A stretch of 64,000 nt of DNA from Bartonella sp. JB63. GTDB lineage: Bacteria > Pseudomonadota > Alphaproteobacteria > Rhizobiales > Rhizobiaceae. The stretch's first letter is position 1; the number at the start of each line of letters is the position of its first letter. The notes beneath the pieces are model-generated. The model worked only from the letters and a program-made list of their open reading frames with translations. It did not search any database and had not been told where the DNA came from. Location of the stretch: assembly GCF_002022665.1 (NCBI RefSeq), contig NZ_CP019788.1, positions 744,001 to 808,000 of the forward strand, read 5' to 3'. The translations under genes and the position numbers were made by a program. Below, one piece after another: positions 39,072 through 51,482 of the stretch.

Positions 39072-40469
39072 ATGATACTACCTTTGGACAGTTTCGATAA
39101 TTTAGGCCTTTCAAAAAAGGTTATTAAAGCTATAAAATCAGCTGGATATACGAGCCCAACACCTATTCAAAGTGCGACAATTCCTCATATTCTTCAAAAA
39201 AAAGATGTTTTAGGAATTGCTCAGACAGGTACTGGTAAAACAGCTTCCTTCGTCTTCCCCATGCTTACCTTACTTGAAAAAGGTCGTGCAAGAGCAAGAA
39301 TTCCCCGCACACTCATACTAGAACCAACTCGAGAGCTTGCGGCCCAAGTTAAAGAAAATTTTGATAAATATGGTATTCATCATAATTTAAATGTTACATT
39401 GTTAATTGGGGGAGTTTCTTTTGAGCACCAAGATCGCAAACTTGAACGAGGTGCTGATATTTTGATAGCAACACCAGGACGTCTGTTAGATCATTTTGAG
39501 CGTGGTAAATTACTCCTGATAGGTGTTGAAATTCTAGTTATTGATGAAGCTGATCGTATGCTAGATATGGGTTTTATCCCTAACATTGAACGCATTTGCA
39601 AATTGACCCCTTTTACACGTCAAACTTTGTTCTTCTCAGCAACAATGGAATCAGAAATTACACAATTAACAAAGAAATTTTTACATTCTCCCGTATATGT
39701 TGAAATTACAAAATCATCTTCAACGGCTAAAACAATCACACAACGACTTGTTAAATCTGGAAGTAAACCATGGAATAAAAGAGCTATTTTAAGAAAACTT
39801 ATTCACAACGAAGGTAACGAACTTAAAAACGCTATCATTTTCTGTAATCGAAAAAAAGATATTTCTGAACTTTTCCGGTCTCTTATTAAACATAACTTCA
39901 GTGTAGGCGCGCTACATGGTGATATGGATCAGTATTCACGTGCAAACACATTAGCTAATTTTAAAGACAATAAACTTACACTTCTTGTTGCTTCCGATGT
40001 TGCTGCTCGTGGACTTGATATTCCAGCAGTCAGCCATGTTTTTAACTATGACGTGCCCACACATGCAGAAGATTATATTCATCGTATCGGTCGCACAGGG
40101 CGCGCAAAACGTAGTGGTAAAGCTTTTACAATTGTCACAAAAGCTGACGAAAAATATATCAATGCTATTGAAGAAATAAGCAAAGAAAAAATTGAATGGC
40201 TCAATGGTGATCTCTCTACTTTAATAGATCATGATGAAACAAAAGATACTATTTCAAAAACAAAACCGACAAAATCACAACAGAAAACTGCTCAAAAAGA
40301 GCATAAAGCTCAAATGAAAAAAATGTTAAAAAAAGAGAAATTAGCTTACGTTGAAACTCAAGATAATAAAGAGAGAACATCAAATCAATGTCATAAAAAA
40401 AATAACCCTCTTCCAATCGGATTTGGTAATTATATCCCAGCATTTATGCTTATAAAAAAACACACTTAA
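39072..40469 (+). CDS. DEAD-box RNA helicase
   Basis: This ATP-dependent RNA helicase of the RhlE/CsdA type has 465 residues from ATG 39072; an in-frame TTG at 39045 is a weaker alternative. Motifs in order are the Q motif (SFDNLGLSKKVIKAI...PIQ), AQTGTGKT, PTRELA, DEADRMLDMGF, SATME and HRIGRTGR. A lysine-rich C-terminal tail (about 380 onward) probably binds RNA. Exact paralogue is uncertain. Confidence 0.92.
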   Translation: MILPLDSFDNLGLSKKVIKAIKSAGYTSPTPIQSATIPHILQKKDVLGIAQTGTGKTASFVFPMLTLLEKGRARARIPRTLILEPTRELAAQVKENFDKYGIHHNLNVTLLIGGVSFEHQDRKLERGADILIATPGRLLDHFERGKLLLIGVEILVIDEADRMLDMGFIPNIERICKLTPFTRQTLFFSATMESEITQLTKKFLHSPVYVEITKSSSTAKTITQRLVKSGSKPWNKRAILRKLIHNEGNELKNAIIFCNRKKDISELFRSLIKHNFSVGALHGDMDQYSRANTLANFKDNKLTLLVASDVAARGLDIPAVSHVFNYDVPTHAEDYIHRIGRTGRAKRSGKAFTIVTKADEKYINAIEEISKEKIEWLNGDLSTLIDHDETKDTISKTKPTKSQQKTAQKEHKAQMKKMLKKEKLAYVETQDNKERTSNQCHKKNNPLPIGFGNYIPAFMLIKKHT

Positions 40470-40519
40470 ACTATAGTTTGGTTACTGAGAAATAACAGTA
40501 GCTAAACATTCTACTGGGC

Positions 40520-41908
40520 TTAGAGTTTTCTAATACCTGCAGTATTTAGTCTCTCTATTATCCTTTCTCGCCCTAAAAGTGGCAAAAATTTCCCCATTTC
40601 AGGTCCATGTTTCATCCCCGTAAGAGCTTGACGCAACGGCATAAACAAAGCTTTTCCTTTACGACCCGTTTTTTCTTGCAATGCAGTTGTCCAAATTTTC
40701 CAGCTTTTATCATTCAATATCCCCTCAGGTAACGAATAAACAGACTGTTGCACGTAAGCACGATCTTCAGGCGAAGTTATATCAAAGCTCTCATTAATAT
40801 GAATAATTTTCCACCATAGGACTGCATCACTTACCTTAGTAATGTTGTTCTTGACCGTATTCCAAAAATATTCTGCTTGTTCTCCATAAATAGAAAATCT
40901 TTCAAGTCGTGTTTTGACTTCTTCATAAGTTAATTCATGAACAAAATGACTGTTCAGCACAAGAAGATCAGTAACATCAAATTTTGCTGCTGATTTTGAT
41001 GTATCTTTGAGATCAAAATGCCTTAAAAGAGCAGCTTGATTAGGATATGCTTGTACATTTTGCGATGTCCCAATTAACACTGCAAGACACTGAACAGCCA
41101 TAGATTCAAAACCATCTTCACGCAAAGAACGAATGGAAAGATCATTATTCCGTTTTGAAAGCCCTTCTCCTGAAGCCGTCGTTAATAAATTAATATGACC
41201 AAAAATTGGAGGCACTGCATTGAGAGCCTCGAAAATAGGGATCTGCGCACCAGTATTAGCAATGTGATCTCCTCCACGAATAATATGTGTAATAGCCATA
41301 TCTATATCATCAACTACAGAAGGCAGAGTGTAAAGATAGCTCCCATCTTCTCGAATTAAGATAGGATCTGACATAGAAGCTAAATCAATCGTCTGCCTAC
41401 CTTTTACGATATCATCCCAATGAACTTCCGTTCGTTTAGTTTGAAACGGATTATTTTCAAAATTAGGTAAAAGAAAACGCCAATGAGGTCTACGACCTTG
41501 ATTTTCAAAGGCTTTTTTATTTTCTAATGTCAATTTTAATGCATCACGATTATAAACAGGGGGTAATTTACGTGAAAGTTGTATTTTGCGACGCCGATCT
41601 AATTCTTCCGCTGTTTCATAACAGGGATAAAGAAGACCACGCTGCTTTAAAATTTCTGCAACCTCGCCATATCGATCAAATCGTTTAGACTGATAATAAA
41701 CTTCATCCGGTTGAATATTAAGCCATTCGAGATCAATCATAAGAGCGTCAATGTATTCTTGTTTGCATCGCTCAATATCTGTATCATCATAACGTAAAAT
41801 AAATTTACCATTACACGCCTTCGCGTATAACCAATTAAATAATGCAATACGAGTATTGCCTATATGAATATAACCTGTTGGAGATGGGGCAAAACGAACT
41901 TTTATCAT
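40520..41908 (-). CDS. gltX: Glutamyl-tRNA synthetase 1
   Basis: This is one of two GluRS paralogues in the window, with 462 residues. The class I HIGH motif appears as HIGN, and the KMSKS motif as GLSKRNN. The ATG at 41908 is used; a TTG at 41923 would overlap nadE. In alphaproteobacteria without GlnRS, one GluRS charges tRNA-Glu and either one or both supply misacylated Glu-tRNA-Gln for GatCAB. Which does what cannot be told here. It is 11 bases after nadE. Confidence 0.93.
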   Translation of the reverse strand: MIKVRFAPSPTGYIHIGNTRIALFNWLYAKACNGKFILRYDDTDIERCKQEYIDALMIDLEWLNIQPDEVYYQSKRFDRYGEVAEILKQRGLLYPCYETAEELDRRRKIQLSRKLPPVYNRDALKLTLENKKAFENQGRRPHWRFLLPNFENNPFQTKRTEVHWDDIVKGRQTIDLASMSDPILIREDGSYLYTLPSVVDDIDMAITHIIRGGDHIANTGAQIPIFEALNAVPPIFGHINLLTTASGEGLSKRNNDLSIRSLREDGFESMAVQCLAVLIGTSQNVQAYPNQAALLRHFDLKDTSKSAAKFDVTDLLVLNSHFVHELTYEEVKTRLERFSIYGEQAEYFWNTVKNNITKVSDAVLWWKIIHINESFDITSPEDRAYVQQSVYSLPEGILNDKSWKIWTTALQEKTGRKGKALFMPLRQALTGMKHGPEMGKFLPLLGRERIIERLNTAGIRKL

Positions 41909-41919
41909 CAAAATAATGC

Positions 41920-43596
41920 TCAACTTTTATCGCGAAAATGATTAGTAATAGGATAACGACGGTCGCGTCCGAAGTTTTTATAACTAATTTTTACACCAGG
42001 TGCAGATTGTCTTCTTTTATATTCAGCCAAATAAAGCAAACGTTCAACTTTCTCAACTATTTGCCGTGAGTGTCCACGTTTAACAATATCGCAAACACTC
42101 ATGTCATCTTCTACAAGAGATTGCAAGATATCATCTAAAATAGGATAAGGAGGAAGAAAATCCTCATCTTTTTGATTTTCCCGAAGTTCTGCAGAAGGTT
42201 CTTTCTCTATAATATTAGATGGAATAATAATTCCTTTTGGTCCCAATAAATTCTGCAAGTAATTTTTATTACGCCACTCGGCTAATTTATAAACCTGCAT
42301 TTTATAAATATCTTTAATGGGATTAAAACCACCATTCATATCCCCATAAAGCGTAGCATACCCAACTGCCATTTCAGATTTATTGCCTGTTGTTATTACC
42401 ATAGAACCAAATTTATTTGAAAGAGCCATTAAAACACTTCCACGTATACGACTTTGAAGATTTTCCTCTGTAACATCAGTTTGCAACCCTGAAAAAATAG
42501 GAGCCATTATGTTCAAAAAACTCTCAACAGGTTTAAAAATAGGTATTATATCATAACGACAACCTAAAAGGTGAGCACAATCTTTAGCATCTTTCAATGA
42601 TTCCTGAGATGTATAATAATAAGGCATCATCACAGCACGAACTCTTTCAGCTCCAAGGGCATCGACCGCAATTGCAGCACAAAGTGCTGAATCAATCCCT
42701 CCTGAAAAGCCAAGAATAACATCTTTAAAATGGTTTTTATTTACGTAATCCTTTAAACCCAAAACACAGGCATGATAATCAGCAGCCAATCCATCTAAAA
42801 GTTCTTCATTTGGACCGGAAATACATTGCCACCCAACAGATTTTCGTTGCCAATGACTCAAAGCAATATGGCTTTCAAAATGCTTCATTTGAAACGCTAT
42901 CTGACCTTGTTCATCAAGCGCAAAAGAACCTCCATCAAATACTAATTCATCTTGGCCTCCAACTTGATTAGCATAAATAATTGGTACACATGATTGAACA
43001 GCTTGTGCGCGAACAATGTCTAAACGCTTTTGTGTTTTATTACGGTGATAAGGAGAGCCATTAAGAACAAGAATAATTTCAGCTCCTTTATGGCTAAGCT
43101 CAGTACAAATAGAAGGATCGTTCCAAATATCTTCACAAATCACAACCCCTAACGTTATCCCACGATAAACTATAGGTTCAGGACGTGGACCAGAAGAAAA
43201 TAAGCGCTTTTCATCAAATTCACAATAATTAGGTAAATCATACTTAAAACGTTCCGCAATCAACTGCCCATCATCAAGAAGCATAATACCATTATAAATG
43301 CTGTTATCACGTTTTAACGGGACACCAATAATAATTCCTGGCCCCTCTTTCGTTAGCGGTGCTAATTTTTTGACGGCATCTTCACATGCTTTTGTAAAAG
43401 CAGATTTAAGAACAAGGTCTTCAGGGGGATAAGCACTTATGAAAAGCTCAGTTAACAAAACAAGATCAGCACTCTGTTCGTAAGCTTTTTTATATGCCAT
43501 TTCTGCAAAAGTTAAATTTCCCTCTATATCACCAATAATAGGATTTAATTGGGCAATTACAATCCGCAAATCATCTTTTATAAGTTTTTGTGTCAT
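41920..43596 (-). CDS. nadE: Glutamine-dependent NAD+ synthetase
   Basis: NadE converts NaAD to NAD+ with ATP. The 558-residue protein has an N-terminal nitrilase-type glutaminase ([14 protein letters not shown], catalytic Cys in VVICEDIWN) and a C-terminal synthetase with the PP-loop [15 protein letters not shown]. The rest of the gene is intact. It precedes gltX1 on the minus strand, likely co-transcribed. Confidence 0.95.
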   Translation of the reverse strand: MTQKLIKDDLRIVIAQLNPIIGDIEGNLTFAEMAYKKAYEQSADLVLLTELFISAYPPEDLVLKSAFTKACEDAVKKLAPLTKEGPGIIIGVPLKRDNSIYNGIMLLDDGQLIAERFKYDLPNYCEFDEKRLFSSGPRPEPIVYRGITLGVVICEDIWNDPSICTELSHKGAEIILVLNGSPYHRNKTQKRLDIVRAQAVQSCVPIIYANQVGGQDELVFDGGSFALDEQGQIAFQMKHFESHIALSHWQRKSVGWQCISGPNEELLDGLAADYHACVLGLKDYVNKNHFKDVILGFSGGIDSALCAAIAVDALGAERVRAVMMPYYYTSQESLKDAKDCAHLLGCRYDIIPIFKPVESFLNIMAPIFSGLQTDVTEENLQSRIRGSVLMALSNKFGSMVITTGNKSEMAVGYATLYGDMNGGFNPIKDIYKMQVYKLAEWRNKNYLQNLLGPKGIIIPSNIIEKEPSAELRENQKDEDFLPPYPILDDILQSLVEDDMSVCDIVKRGHSRQIVEKVERLLYLAEYKRRQSAPGVKISYKNFGRDRRYPITNHFRDKS

Positions 43597-43695
43597 TGTA
43601 TCAATTTAGTGTTACCATAAATTAGTTTCAATCATCAAAACATTTTTATCACAAGCATTTAATTCCATAAAAATTGGAAACAAATAAATTGTTAT

Positions 43696-45079
<1,384 letters not shown>

Positions 45080-45151
45080 CGCATTTTCTCTAAAGGCTAA
45101 TAATCAGGCTCCAGCATGCAAAGCTTCATAATTCTCTATAACACCCACTAT

Positions 45152-46534
45152 TTAACTTTCTAGTTTCCTTCCATTTTCATATATATAACTTGGCTTATAC
45201 ATCGTTACCAACTCTTCTGCTGCTGTCGGATGAATCGCCATAGTTTCATCAAATATATCTTTCGTTAGCTTCCCTTTTAGCGCTATTCCAACAATTTGTG
45301 CCATTTCACCAGCACCCTCTCCTAAAATATGTGCACCAACAACAATACGGCTCTCACCATCAACAATCAGCTTCATAAACATCTTTTCTGAATTACCAGA
45401 AAGGGTATTACGTAAAGAACGAAATTGTGTACGATAAATTTCAACATGTTTATAATAACGGATGGCATATTCCTCTGAAAGACCAACAGTTCCAATTTCT
45501 GGCTGCGAAAAAACAGCTGTCGCAATTAAATTATAATCTGGTACAGTTGGAGTATTCCCAAAAGCAGTTTTAATAAAACACATTGCTTCATGGATAGCAA
45601 CAGGTGTTAACTGAACATGACCTGTTACATCACCAACAGCCCAAATATGAGGTACATTTGTTGTCATTCTTTCATCAACAATAATAGCACCATCTTCATT
45701 CAGTTTAACACCTACCTTCTGAAGTTCTAAGCCTTTTGTATTTGGCACACGTCCTGTAGCCAACATAACTTGATCAGTGTTAATAATTTGTCCATTTGAT
45801 AAAACAACGTTATAATTATTATCTTTAGCTTCAACCTGAACAACTGTAGCACCATAGATAATAGAAATTCCCTTTTCAATCATCGCATCACTTAATAACC
45901 GCCGTAAATCATCATCAAAATTACGAAGGATTAAATCACCACGATGAATCAATGTTGTTTTCACATCCAATGCGTGAAAAATACCAGCAAATTCAAGACC
46001 AATATAACCGCCACCAACAATAACTATTGACTTTGGTAATTTCTCAAGATCAAAAATCTGATTAGAAGTAAGACACAACTCACTGCCTTTTATCGCAGAA
46101 TTTGGAGCAATCGTTGCTCCTGTTGCGATCAAAATCTTTTCTGCCTTTACACGCTCACCTGTCGCAGAAAGCTCTAATGTATGATCATCAATAAAAATAG
46201 CGCGACTCTTATAAATTTGAACATTGTTATTTTTTAATCCCCTACAATAAAGCTCCTCTAACCTTGATATTTCTTTATTTTTGGCTTCAATCAATTTTTC
46301 CCAATCAAAAACTGGGTCAACACATTTCCATCCAAAACCAATACTGTCCTTAAATTCTCGTGCATATTGCGATGCATAAACAAACAATTTTTTAGGAACA
46401 CAACCGCGAATAACACAAGTGCCTCCTATACGATGTTCTTCTGCTATAGCTACACGCTTACCAAGTTGCCCAGCAAGACGAGCAGCACGTACCCCGCCTG
46501 AACCACCTCCAATAACAAATAAATCAAAAACCAT
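45152..46534 (-). CDS. gor: Glutathione reductase
   Basis: Glutathione reductase regenerates GSH with NADPH. The 460-residue FAD disulfide oxidoreductase has VIGGGSGGVRAAR for FAD binding, the redox disulfide in GGTCVIRGCVPKK, IVVGGGYIGLEFAG and the C-terminal HPTAAEE with the catalytic His. The ATG at 46534 has a GGGA nine bases upstream and gives the normal N-terminus. A longer frame reaching 46591 is open but unlikely. Confidence 0.94.
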   Translation of the reverse strand: MVFDLFVIGGGSGGVRAARLAGQLGKRVAIAEEHRIGGTCVIRGCVPKKLFVYASQYAREFKDSIGFGWKCVDPVFDWEKLIEAKNKEISRLEELYCRGLKNNNVQIYKSRAIFIDDHTLELSATGERVKAEKILIATGATIAPNSAIKGSELCLTSNQIFDLEKLPKSIVIVGGGYIGLEFAGIFHALDVKTTLIHRGDLILRNFDDDLRRLLSDAMIEKGISIIYGATVVQVEAKDNNYNVVLSNGQIINTDQVMLATGRVPNTKGLELQKVGVKLNEDGAIIVDERMTTNVPHIWAVGDVTGHVQLTPVAIHEAMCFIKTAFGNTPTVPDYNLIATAVFSQPEIGTVGLSEEYAIRYYKHVEIYRTQFRSLRNTLSGNSEKMFMKLIVDGESRIVVGAHILGEGAGEMAQIVGIALKGKLTKDIFDETMAIHPTAAEELVTMYKPSYIYENGRKLES

Positions 46535-46729
46535 TACAAACCATCCCTTCCCATAGATCTGCACTGTACAGGTATTGCTCCTTATCATCAAATAAAAGTT
46601 TCCTCTTTGTTATACAAAGATATTTTTGTACAAAGAGAATATTTTCAAAGTGCTTTTTTCTTTAAAAATAGTAATTTAACTTTTACTTTTTAAATAAAAA
46701 CTGCTCATAATTCCTATGAAATCAATGAA

Positions 46730-47287
46730 TTATGTTGGAGATTTTGAAGAAGCAGGCATCGTAGGAGTAATAGAATTATTTAAATTAAGTGTTTGGGATA
46801 TCTCTTGTTCTACATTTTTTATGAGATCTTGCACTACATTAGAACACCATGAATCAAATACAGAATAAGCTTCGCGTGCAATACCTGGAACTTCTGTCAA
46901 AAACTTTTTACCGACATCAGAACTATAAAATGCTGCAATTTTATCAAGTTCTTCCTGGCTAAAATGCTTTGCATATATATGAGCGATTTCCTTTTCTAAA
47001 TCAGCCCGCCGTTTAACCAAAGCAAGCGCTTGTTTATCAATAAGCTCAGAAATATCTTTTTCTAAGTTTGGATCATCACCTATCAATTTATCTTTAAGAT
47101 CACGTACTGCCATTGGCAAAAAACTATCAAATTGATCAGTTGCGTGAATCGCGCTCATCATCTTTTTGGCTGAAACTAAATGTTTATCACTCACATCCTG
47201 TGCATAAGTTATTCCAATATTCATAATCAAAATAGCAATTGCACTAAGCAATCTTATAAACTTCTGAAAAAAAAATGTTGTTCTCAT
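46730..47287 (-). CDS. Secreted DUF2059 protein
   Basis: The 185-residue protein has a signal peptide (RLLSAIAILIMNIGITYAQ, cleavage near residue 29). The mature part is a helical DUF2059 domain: IAHIYAKHFSQEELDKIAAFYSS, then GKKFLTEVPGI. Function is unknown. In Rhizobiales it commonly precedes rpiA and gor, and the order rpiA-DUF2059-gor is kept here on one strand. Confidence 0.88.
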   Translation of the reverse strand: MRTTFFFQKFIRLLSAIAILIMNIGITYAQDVSDKHLVSAKKMMSAIHATDQFDSFLPMAVRDLKDKLIGDDPNLEKDISELIDKQALALVKRRADLEKEIAHIYAKHFSQEELDKIAAFYSSDVGKKFLTEVPGIAREAYSVFDSWCSNVVQDLIKNVEQEISQTLNLNNSITPTMPASSKSPT

Positions 47288-47354
47288 TATAACGATGACT
47301 CCATAAATATTTTAGTTCAAACCTATTATCTTATTTAAATTTTTTAATAATTCT

Positions 47355-48059
47355 TCAATTATCGCCTGATTCTAGTACTTTTATTGTACCATCTGCCATC
47401 GCTATAATTGCACGAGAAGCGACTCCTAAAAAAAGACCATGCTCAACAACCCCAGGAACCCTCAATAACGCATCTGATAATACCTTTGGATCTACAATAG
47501 ATCCTAAAAAAGCATCAAAAATAAAATGACCACCGTCAGTTTCAAACGGGATATCTTCATTCATACGTAACTTAATTTTTCCTGAAAGTCCTAACTCATT
47601 AACTACCTTTTCAATCGCTTTGCATGTAGTGTTCATACCAAATGGGTTAACTTCTATCGGTACCCCAGAAGCACCAAGTATTTTCACCATCTTTGTTTCA
47701 TCAGCAATAACTAGCATCTCACGAGATGCAGATGCTACAATTTTTTCATGCAAAAGCGCTCCACCTCTTCCTTTGATCAAAGTCATCTTAGGACCAATTT
47801 CATCAGCTCCATCGATAGAAAGGTCAAGTTCAGATATTTTTTCTAAATTAGTGACAGGCACTCCAAACTGACGACATAACCACTCAGAATAATACGAAGT
47901 AGCAACACCAGTTATCGTTAAGCCATCTGCAATACGCTTACCAAGAAGACGAATAAATTCATTTACTGTAGAGCCGGTACCTATACCAAGACGCATATCA
48001 TCTTTTACAAACTCAAGAGCTTTAGCGGCAGCTATTTTTTTTAATTTTTGGATATCCAT
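47355..48059 (-). CDS. rpiA: Ribose-5-phosphate isomerase A
   Basis: RpiA interconverts ribose-5-phosphate and ribulose-5-phosphate. The 234-residue protein has [13 protein letters not shown] for phosphate binding, [10 protein letters not shown] with the catalytic Asp, and [14 protein letters not shown] with the catalytic Glu and Lys. The ATG at 48059 starts an rpiA-DUF2059-gor series. Confidence 0.96.
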   Translation of the reverse strand: MDIQKLKKIAAAKALEFVKDDMRLGIGTGSTVNEFIRLLGKRIADGLTITGVATSYYSEWLCRQFGVPVTNLEKISELDLSIDGADEIGPKMTLIKGRGGALLHEKIVASASREMLVIADETKMVKILGASGVPIEVNPFGMNTTCKAIEKVVNELGLSGKIKLRMNEDIPFETDGGHFIFDAFLGSIVDPKVLSDALLRVPGVVEHGLFLGVASRAIIAMADGTIKVLESGDN

Positions 48060-48547
48060 AAATTACTTTCCTTTGTCTCAATCAGCAATATTCATTATGA
48101 ATTATAAAAAATGATTTATTGCTTCAATCAACTATAAACTTATTCATCACCTTTTAGCTAAAATAATAATTACTATAAAACAATATTCACATAAAATACA
48201 GTAATTAACTATTGTATATTTTTTTATATTCAAATTTGTTTTTTAATAAAAAATCTATTATTTATAATAATGTAAGTATTTGAAAATAAATTTTTTTATA
48301 AAATTCTAAATTAGATAGATAGCAAAAAATATCTATAAAAAAATGTTGTTAACTATTGATTCTTTCTGATTAATTTATAAATTAGTGAAATGACATAGTA
48401 AAATGATAGTTATCTTCCTCATGTTGTTGAATACTCTATTTTCAAGGAAAGAGAGGGGTATGATGTATTAATAAAGGGAATGTATAAATTATCGTTTCCT
48501 ATGTTAGCTTTATCCAGTACTAAAACAAAACAGGACAAGAGAATACT
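48060..48547. other. Intergenic region between rpiA and bfr
   Basis: This extremely AT-rich 488-base region contains the divergent promoters. I looked for an iron-responsive palindrome before bfr and saw only a half-site-like TTCTAAA near 48303. No coding remnant, RNA gene or clear repeat is visible. Confidence 0.4.
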
Positions 48548-49033
48548 ATGAAAGGTCATCCACAAATTATCGAACAGCTTAATAAAGCTCTTTCTCTTGA
48601 GCTTAATGCTGTTAATCAATATCTATTGCATTCTTCTCTTATAGAAAACTGGGGCTATAAAAAATTAGCCAAAATAGAACGCAAAGAATCTATAGAAGAA
48701 ATGGAACATGTAGATAAACTCGTTAAACGTATTACCTTTCTTGAAGGACATCCTAATCTTCAAGTTTACGCGCCATTACGTATTGGGAAAAACCTCAAAG
48801 ACATTTTAGAATGTGACCTTGCTAGTGAATATGAAGCTCGAGAATTTTATTTAAAATCACGTGAAATTTGTGCTAAACTTTCCGACCATATTTCAAAAAA
48901 ATTATTTGATGAATTGCTTGAAGATGAAGAAAATCATATTGATTTTCTTGAAACTCAGCTTCAGCTTTTTAACACAATGGGAGAAGAGAAATATAGTCAG
49001 CTTAATGCAAGTTCTGATAAGTGTGGATGTTAG
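48548..49033 (+). CDS. bfr: Bacterioferritin
   Basis: Bacterioferritin stores iron as a 24-mer shell with heme at subunit interfaces. All key residues are at canonical positions: ferroxidase Glu18, Glu51, His54, Glu94, Glu127 and His130, and heme ligand Met52. The 161-residue length fits. A Cys-containing tail, SSDKCGC, is a slight oddity. It is convergent with comEC. Confidence 0.96.
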   Translation: MKGHPQIIEQLNKALSLELNAVNQYLLHSSLIENWGYKKLAKIERKESIEEMEHVDKLVKRITFLEGHPNLQVYAPLRIGKNLKDILECDLASEYEAREFYLKSREICAKLSDHISKKLFDELLEDEENHIDFLETQLQLFNTMGEEKYSQLNASSDKCGC

Positions 49034-49103
49034 AAAATTATTGACTTATCTGTTATAAGAGGTTTTTATAAATTTTATAGAAAGCCTATAAATTAGCTAG
49101 TTT

Positions 49104-51368
49104 TTATAAATTTTTTCTATGAATATTCCATGGTCTATAAAAGCCTGCAGAAGACCAAATGGTATTTTTATTCTTAGTTAGTATAACACTTCCTCGTGAC
49201 AATAATTGTTGAGGTGTAAATATTATTGAATTTATTGCATCGCATGTTTGATTACTTGTTGCAAATTTTCTAATTATAATATCTGCTTTTACGCAGTGAT
49301 CTGTTTCTCTATATAAAATAGCAATTTTAAATCCATTTTCTAATAAAGTTGTACAGATATTATCATCACAAATAAACTGTCCATTGAGAGGTGGACCAAC
49401 CCTTATTGGTTTAATGATCTTATTTATTCGAAACGATTTTTCCCATATAGATATTGTAAACTTAGAAGGATGATAATGATTAATGTATAATATATCCTCA
49501 TTGAAAACACCCACAATTTTCATATTATCTGCTATTATTAATTGTGCAGGTGACTGCATCATACAAACTAAAATACCCCCCAAAATAAAGAAACCAAAAA
49601 AGAATCTTATGGCTGTTTTTAAAAAAGTGAGCCCAACTAAGCCTACACTTAACAAAATCAATGCAGATAACGGGATAAATCCAGGGTTTAAAACAGGAGA
49701 AATAGCTTTTATAGCATAAGCAATTTTTATCATAAGACTCGTACCAAATCCCATAATTTGTAATGGCAACCATTCAAGTCCAAAAAACATTGCAAATGCT
49801 GAGATCAGCCCAAATGGAATGATGAAAATTGATACAATAGGCAAAGCTAAAGCATTACTGATAACGCCTAAAAGAGCTACATTAGAAAAATGATAAGCTG
49901 CATAAATCCCACTCGCAGAACCCGCTACCAATGAAGACATACAAGTTGAAACAATGGATAAAAAGACAAAATGAAGTATCTTACCTCTAATATAAAAAGA
50001 TACTGTGTTTCCTTTATAAGAAAAACGTCCATCACTCCACCAACAAAAAGCGGCAATCAAAACTGCGGTTGCAGAAAATGACATTTGAAAACTAGGTCCC
50101 AGTATCTCATGTGGACTAACAGCCAAAGTTACCAAACCAGCAATAGAAAAATTACGCAATGTCAAAGCAGGACGGTTACACAATATAGCAATCAACATAA
50201 TGGCAACCATTAAAAAGCTTCTTTGTGCAGCAATATTTGCACCAGATAATATCAAATAAAAAGCTGTAACTATTAATGCAGCAATGGCAGCAAATTTCTT
50301 AGCTGAATAATAAGATGAAAAAATTGGAAAAAACGCAAAAAAGCCCCGCACAATAATAAAAACCATGCTACTTAGTAAAGCCATATGTAAACCTGATATT
50401 GACAAAATATGTGCCAATCCAGCTATACGTAATGCTTCATTAGTATTATTTGAAATACCTCCTCTCTTTCCTGTTATTAAAGCAGCAGAAACTCTCCCCT
50501 CTTCTCCACTAACCGCTTTATTAACTTTTTGAGTCATTTGCATTCGTAAATTTTCAATTTTCTGTAAAACTATCTCTAGCATCATGTTAGACTGGAAAAC
50601 CAATATCTTTCTTGGTTTCCCTAAATAAAATCCCTGAGCACCAATTCTTTTAAAATAATTATGAAAACTAAAATCATAACTTCCTGGACGTATTGGTCCA
50701 GATAAAGCACGAAGCTTTACTTTTCCATATAAGCCGTCACCAGGAACTAACTCATATGGCAAAGACTTTGCTACTAAATGCACCCGATTTAGTTTACAGT
50801 TTAAAGTAGGTTTTTCTGTTTTCAAAACATCTATTTTTAAACGAAATCCCCCTTTTTCTATAGACTTAATAGAAACAATTCGTCCTGTTAACATGGTAAC
50901 AACATCGCTGCTCAACATTGGTGTAGACATACGCCATGTCTCTATTTTTGCTGTCAAAGCGCCCAACACAATACAAAATAAAAACCCAGTTATAATCCAT
51001 ATTTTCCAATAACACCTTAAAATATATAACAAGCTAAGGAATATACTGATCAATACAACAAATTTTTTCCAACTTGGTTCTTGTTCTAAACTGAAATAAA
51101 AAATAATGCCTGTAGAAAAAAATACTAAAACTAATAAGAATAGCAGTCCAAAAGAAATTTCCTTGTTTATGCAATCTGTCAGCCATCTACAGAAAAAAAC
51201 TACTTTTTCCTTAAAAAAAGAAAATAAAGAAGCCTCTTGCCCATTATAGGTAGCATTACTTGCACCATCTATAACAGGCCGATCGCTCTTCTGTATCAAA
51301 ATAAGACTTTTTCTCTGTGATAAAAGACCTCTTGATAGATCATCTTTAACTTTATTTTGATCTAACAC
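49104..51368 (-). CDS. comEC: ComEC/Rec2-family DNA uptake channel protein
   Basis: The 754-residue polytopic membrane protein has an N-terminal DUF4131 region, then the competence domain, seen at ISGLHMALLSS and the FQMSFSATAVLIAAF helix. The C-terminal metallo-beta-lactamase domain of some relatives is absent, as usual in Rhizobiales. GTG 51368 with GGGGA seven bases upstream is preferred to TTG 51374. Natural transformation is not known in Bartonella, so the role is uncertain. Divergent from gltX2. Confidence 0.88.
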   Translation of the reverse strand: MLDQNKVKDDLSRGLLSQRKSLILIQKSDRPVIDGASNATYNGQEASLFSFFKEKVVFFCRWLTDCINKEISFGLLFLLVLVFFSTGIIFYFSLEQEPSWKKFVVLISIFLSLLYILRCYWKIWIITGFLFCIVLGALTAKIETWRMSTPMLSSDVVTMLTGRIVSIKSIEKGGFRLKIDVLKTEKPTLNCKLNRVHLVAKSLPYELVPGDGLYGKVKLRALSGPIRPGSYDFSFHNYFKRIGAQGFYLGKPRKILVFQSNMMLEIVLQKIENLRMQMTQKVNKAVSGEEGRVSAALITGKRGGISNNTNEALRIAGLAHILSISGLHMALLSSMVFIIVRGFFAFFPIFSSYYSAKKFAAIAALIVTAFYLILSGANIAAQRSFLMVAIMLIAILCNRPALTLRNFSIAGLVTLAVSPHEILGPSFQMSFSATAVLIAAFCWWSDGRFSYKGNTVSFYIRGKILHFVFLSIVSTCMSSLVAGSASGIYAAYHFSNVALLGVISNALALPIVSIFIIPFGLISAFAMFFGLEWLPLQIMGFGTSLMIKIAYAIKAISPVLNPGFIPLSALILLSVGLVGLTFLKTAIRFFFGFFILGGILVCMMQSPAQLIIADNMKIVGVFNEDILYINHYHPSKFTISIWEKSFRINKIIKPIRVGPPLNGQFICDDNICTTLLENGFKIAILYRETDHCVKADIIIRKFATSNQTCDAINSIIFTPQQLLSRGSVILTKNKNTIWSSAGFYRPWNIHRKNL

Positions 51369-51482
51369 CCGCAAATCCCCACTTTACCTGCAATACGACT
51401 ATTGCACACCCAATTACCTATGCTAACATAGTTTTTCAATAAAGTTTCATAAATAATATCTCAATTTTAGAGGATAATATCT

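Noticed and set aside
48290-48320. Possible Irr/iron-control palindrome before bacterioferritin
   Set aside because: Only a half-site-like TTCTAAA is visible, with no matching second half at proper spacing.
49062-49115. Fifteen-base direct repeat (GTTTTTATAAATTTT) on both sides of the bfr-comEC junction
   Set aside because: It is entirely AT-rich apart from one G, contains the comEC stop, and is not bordered by a mobile element. Chance similarity is likely.
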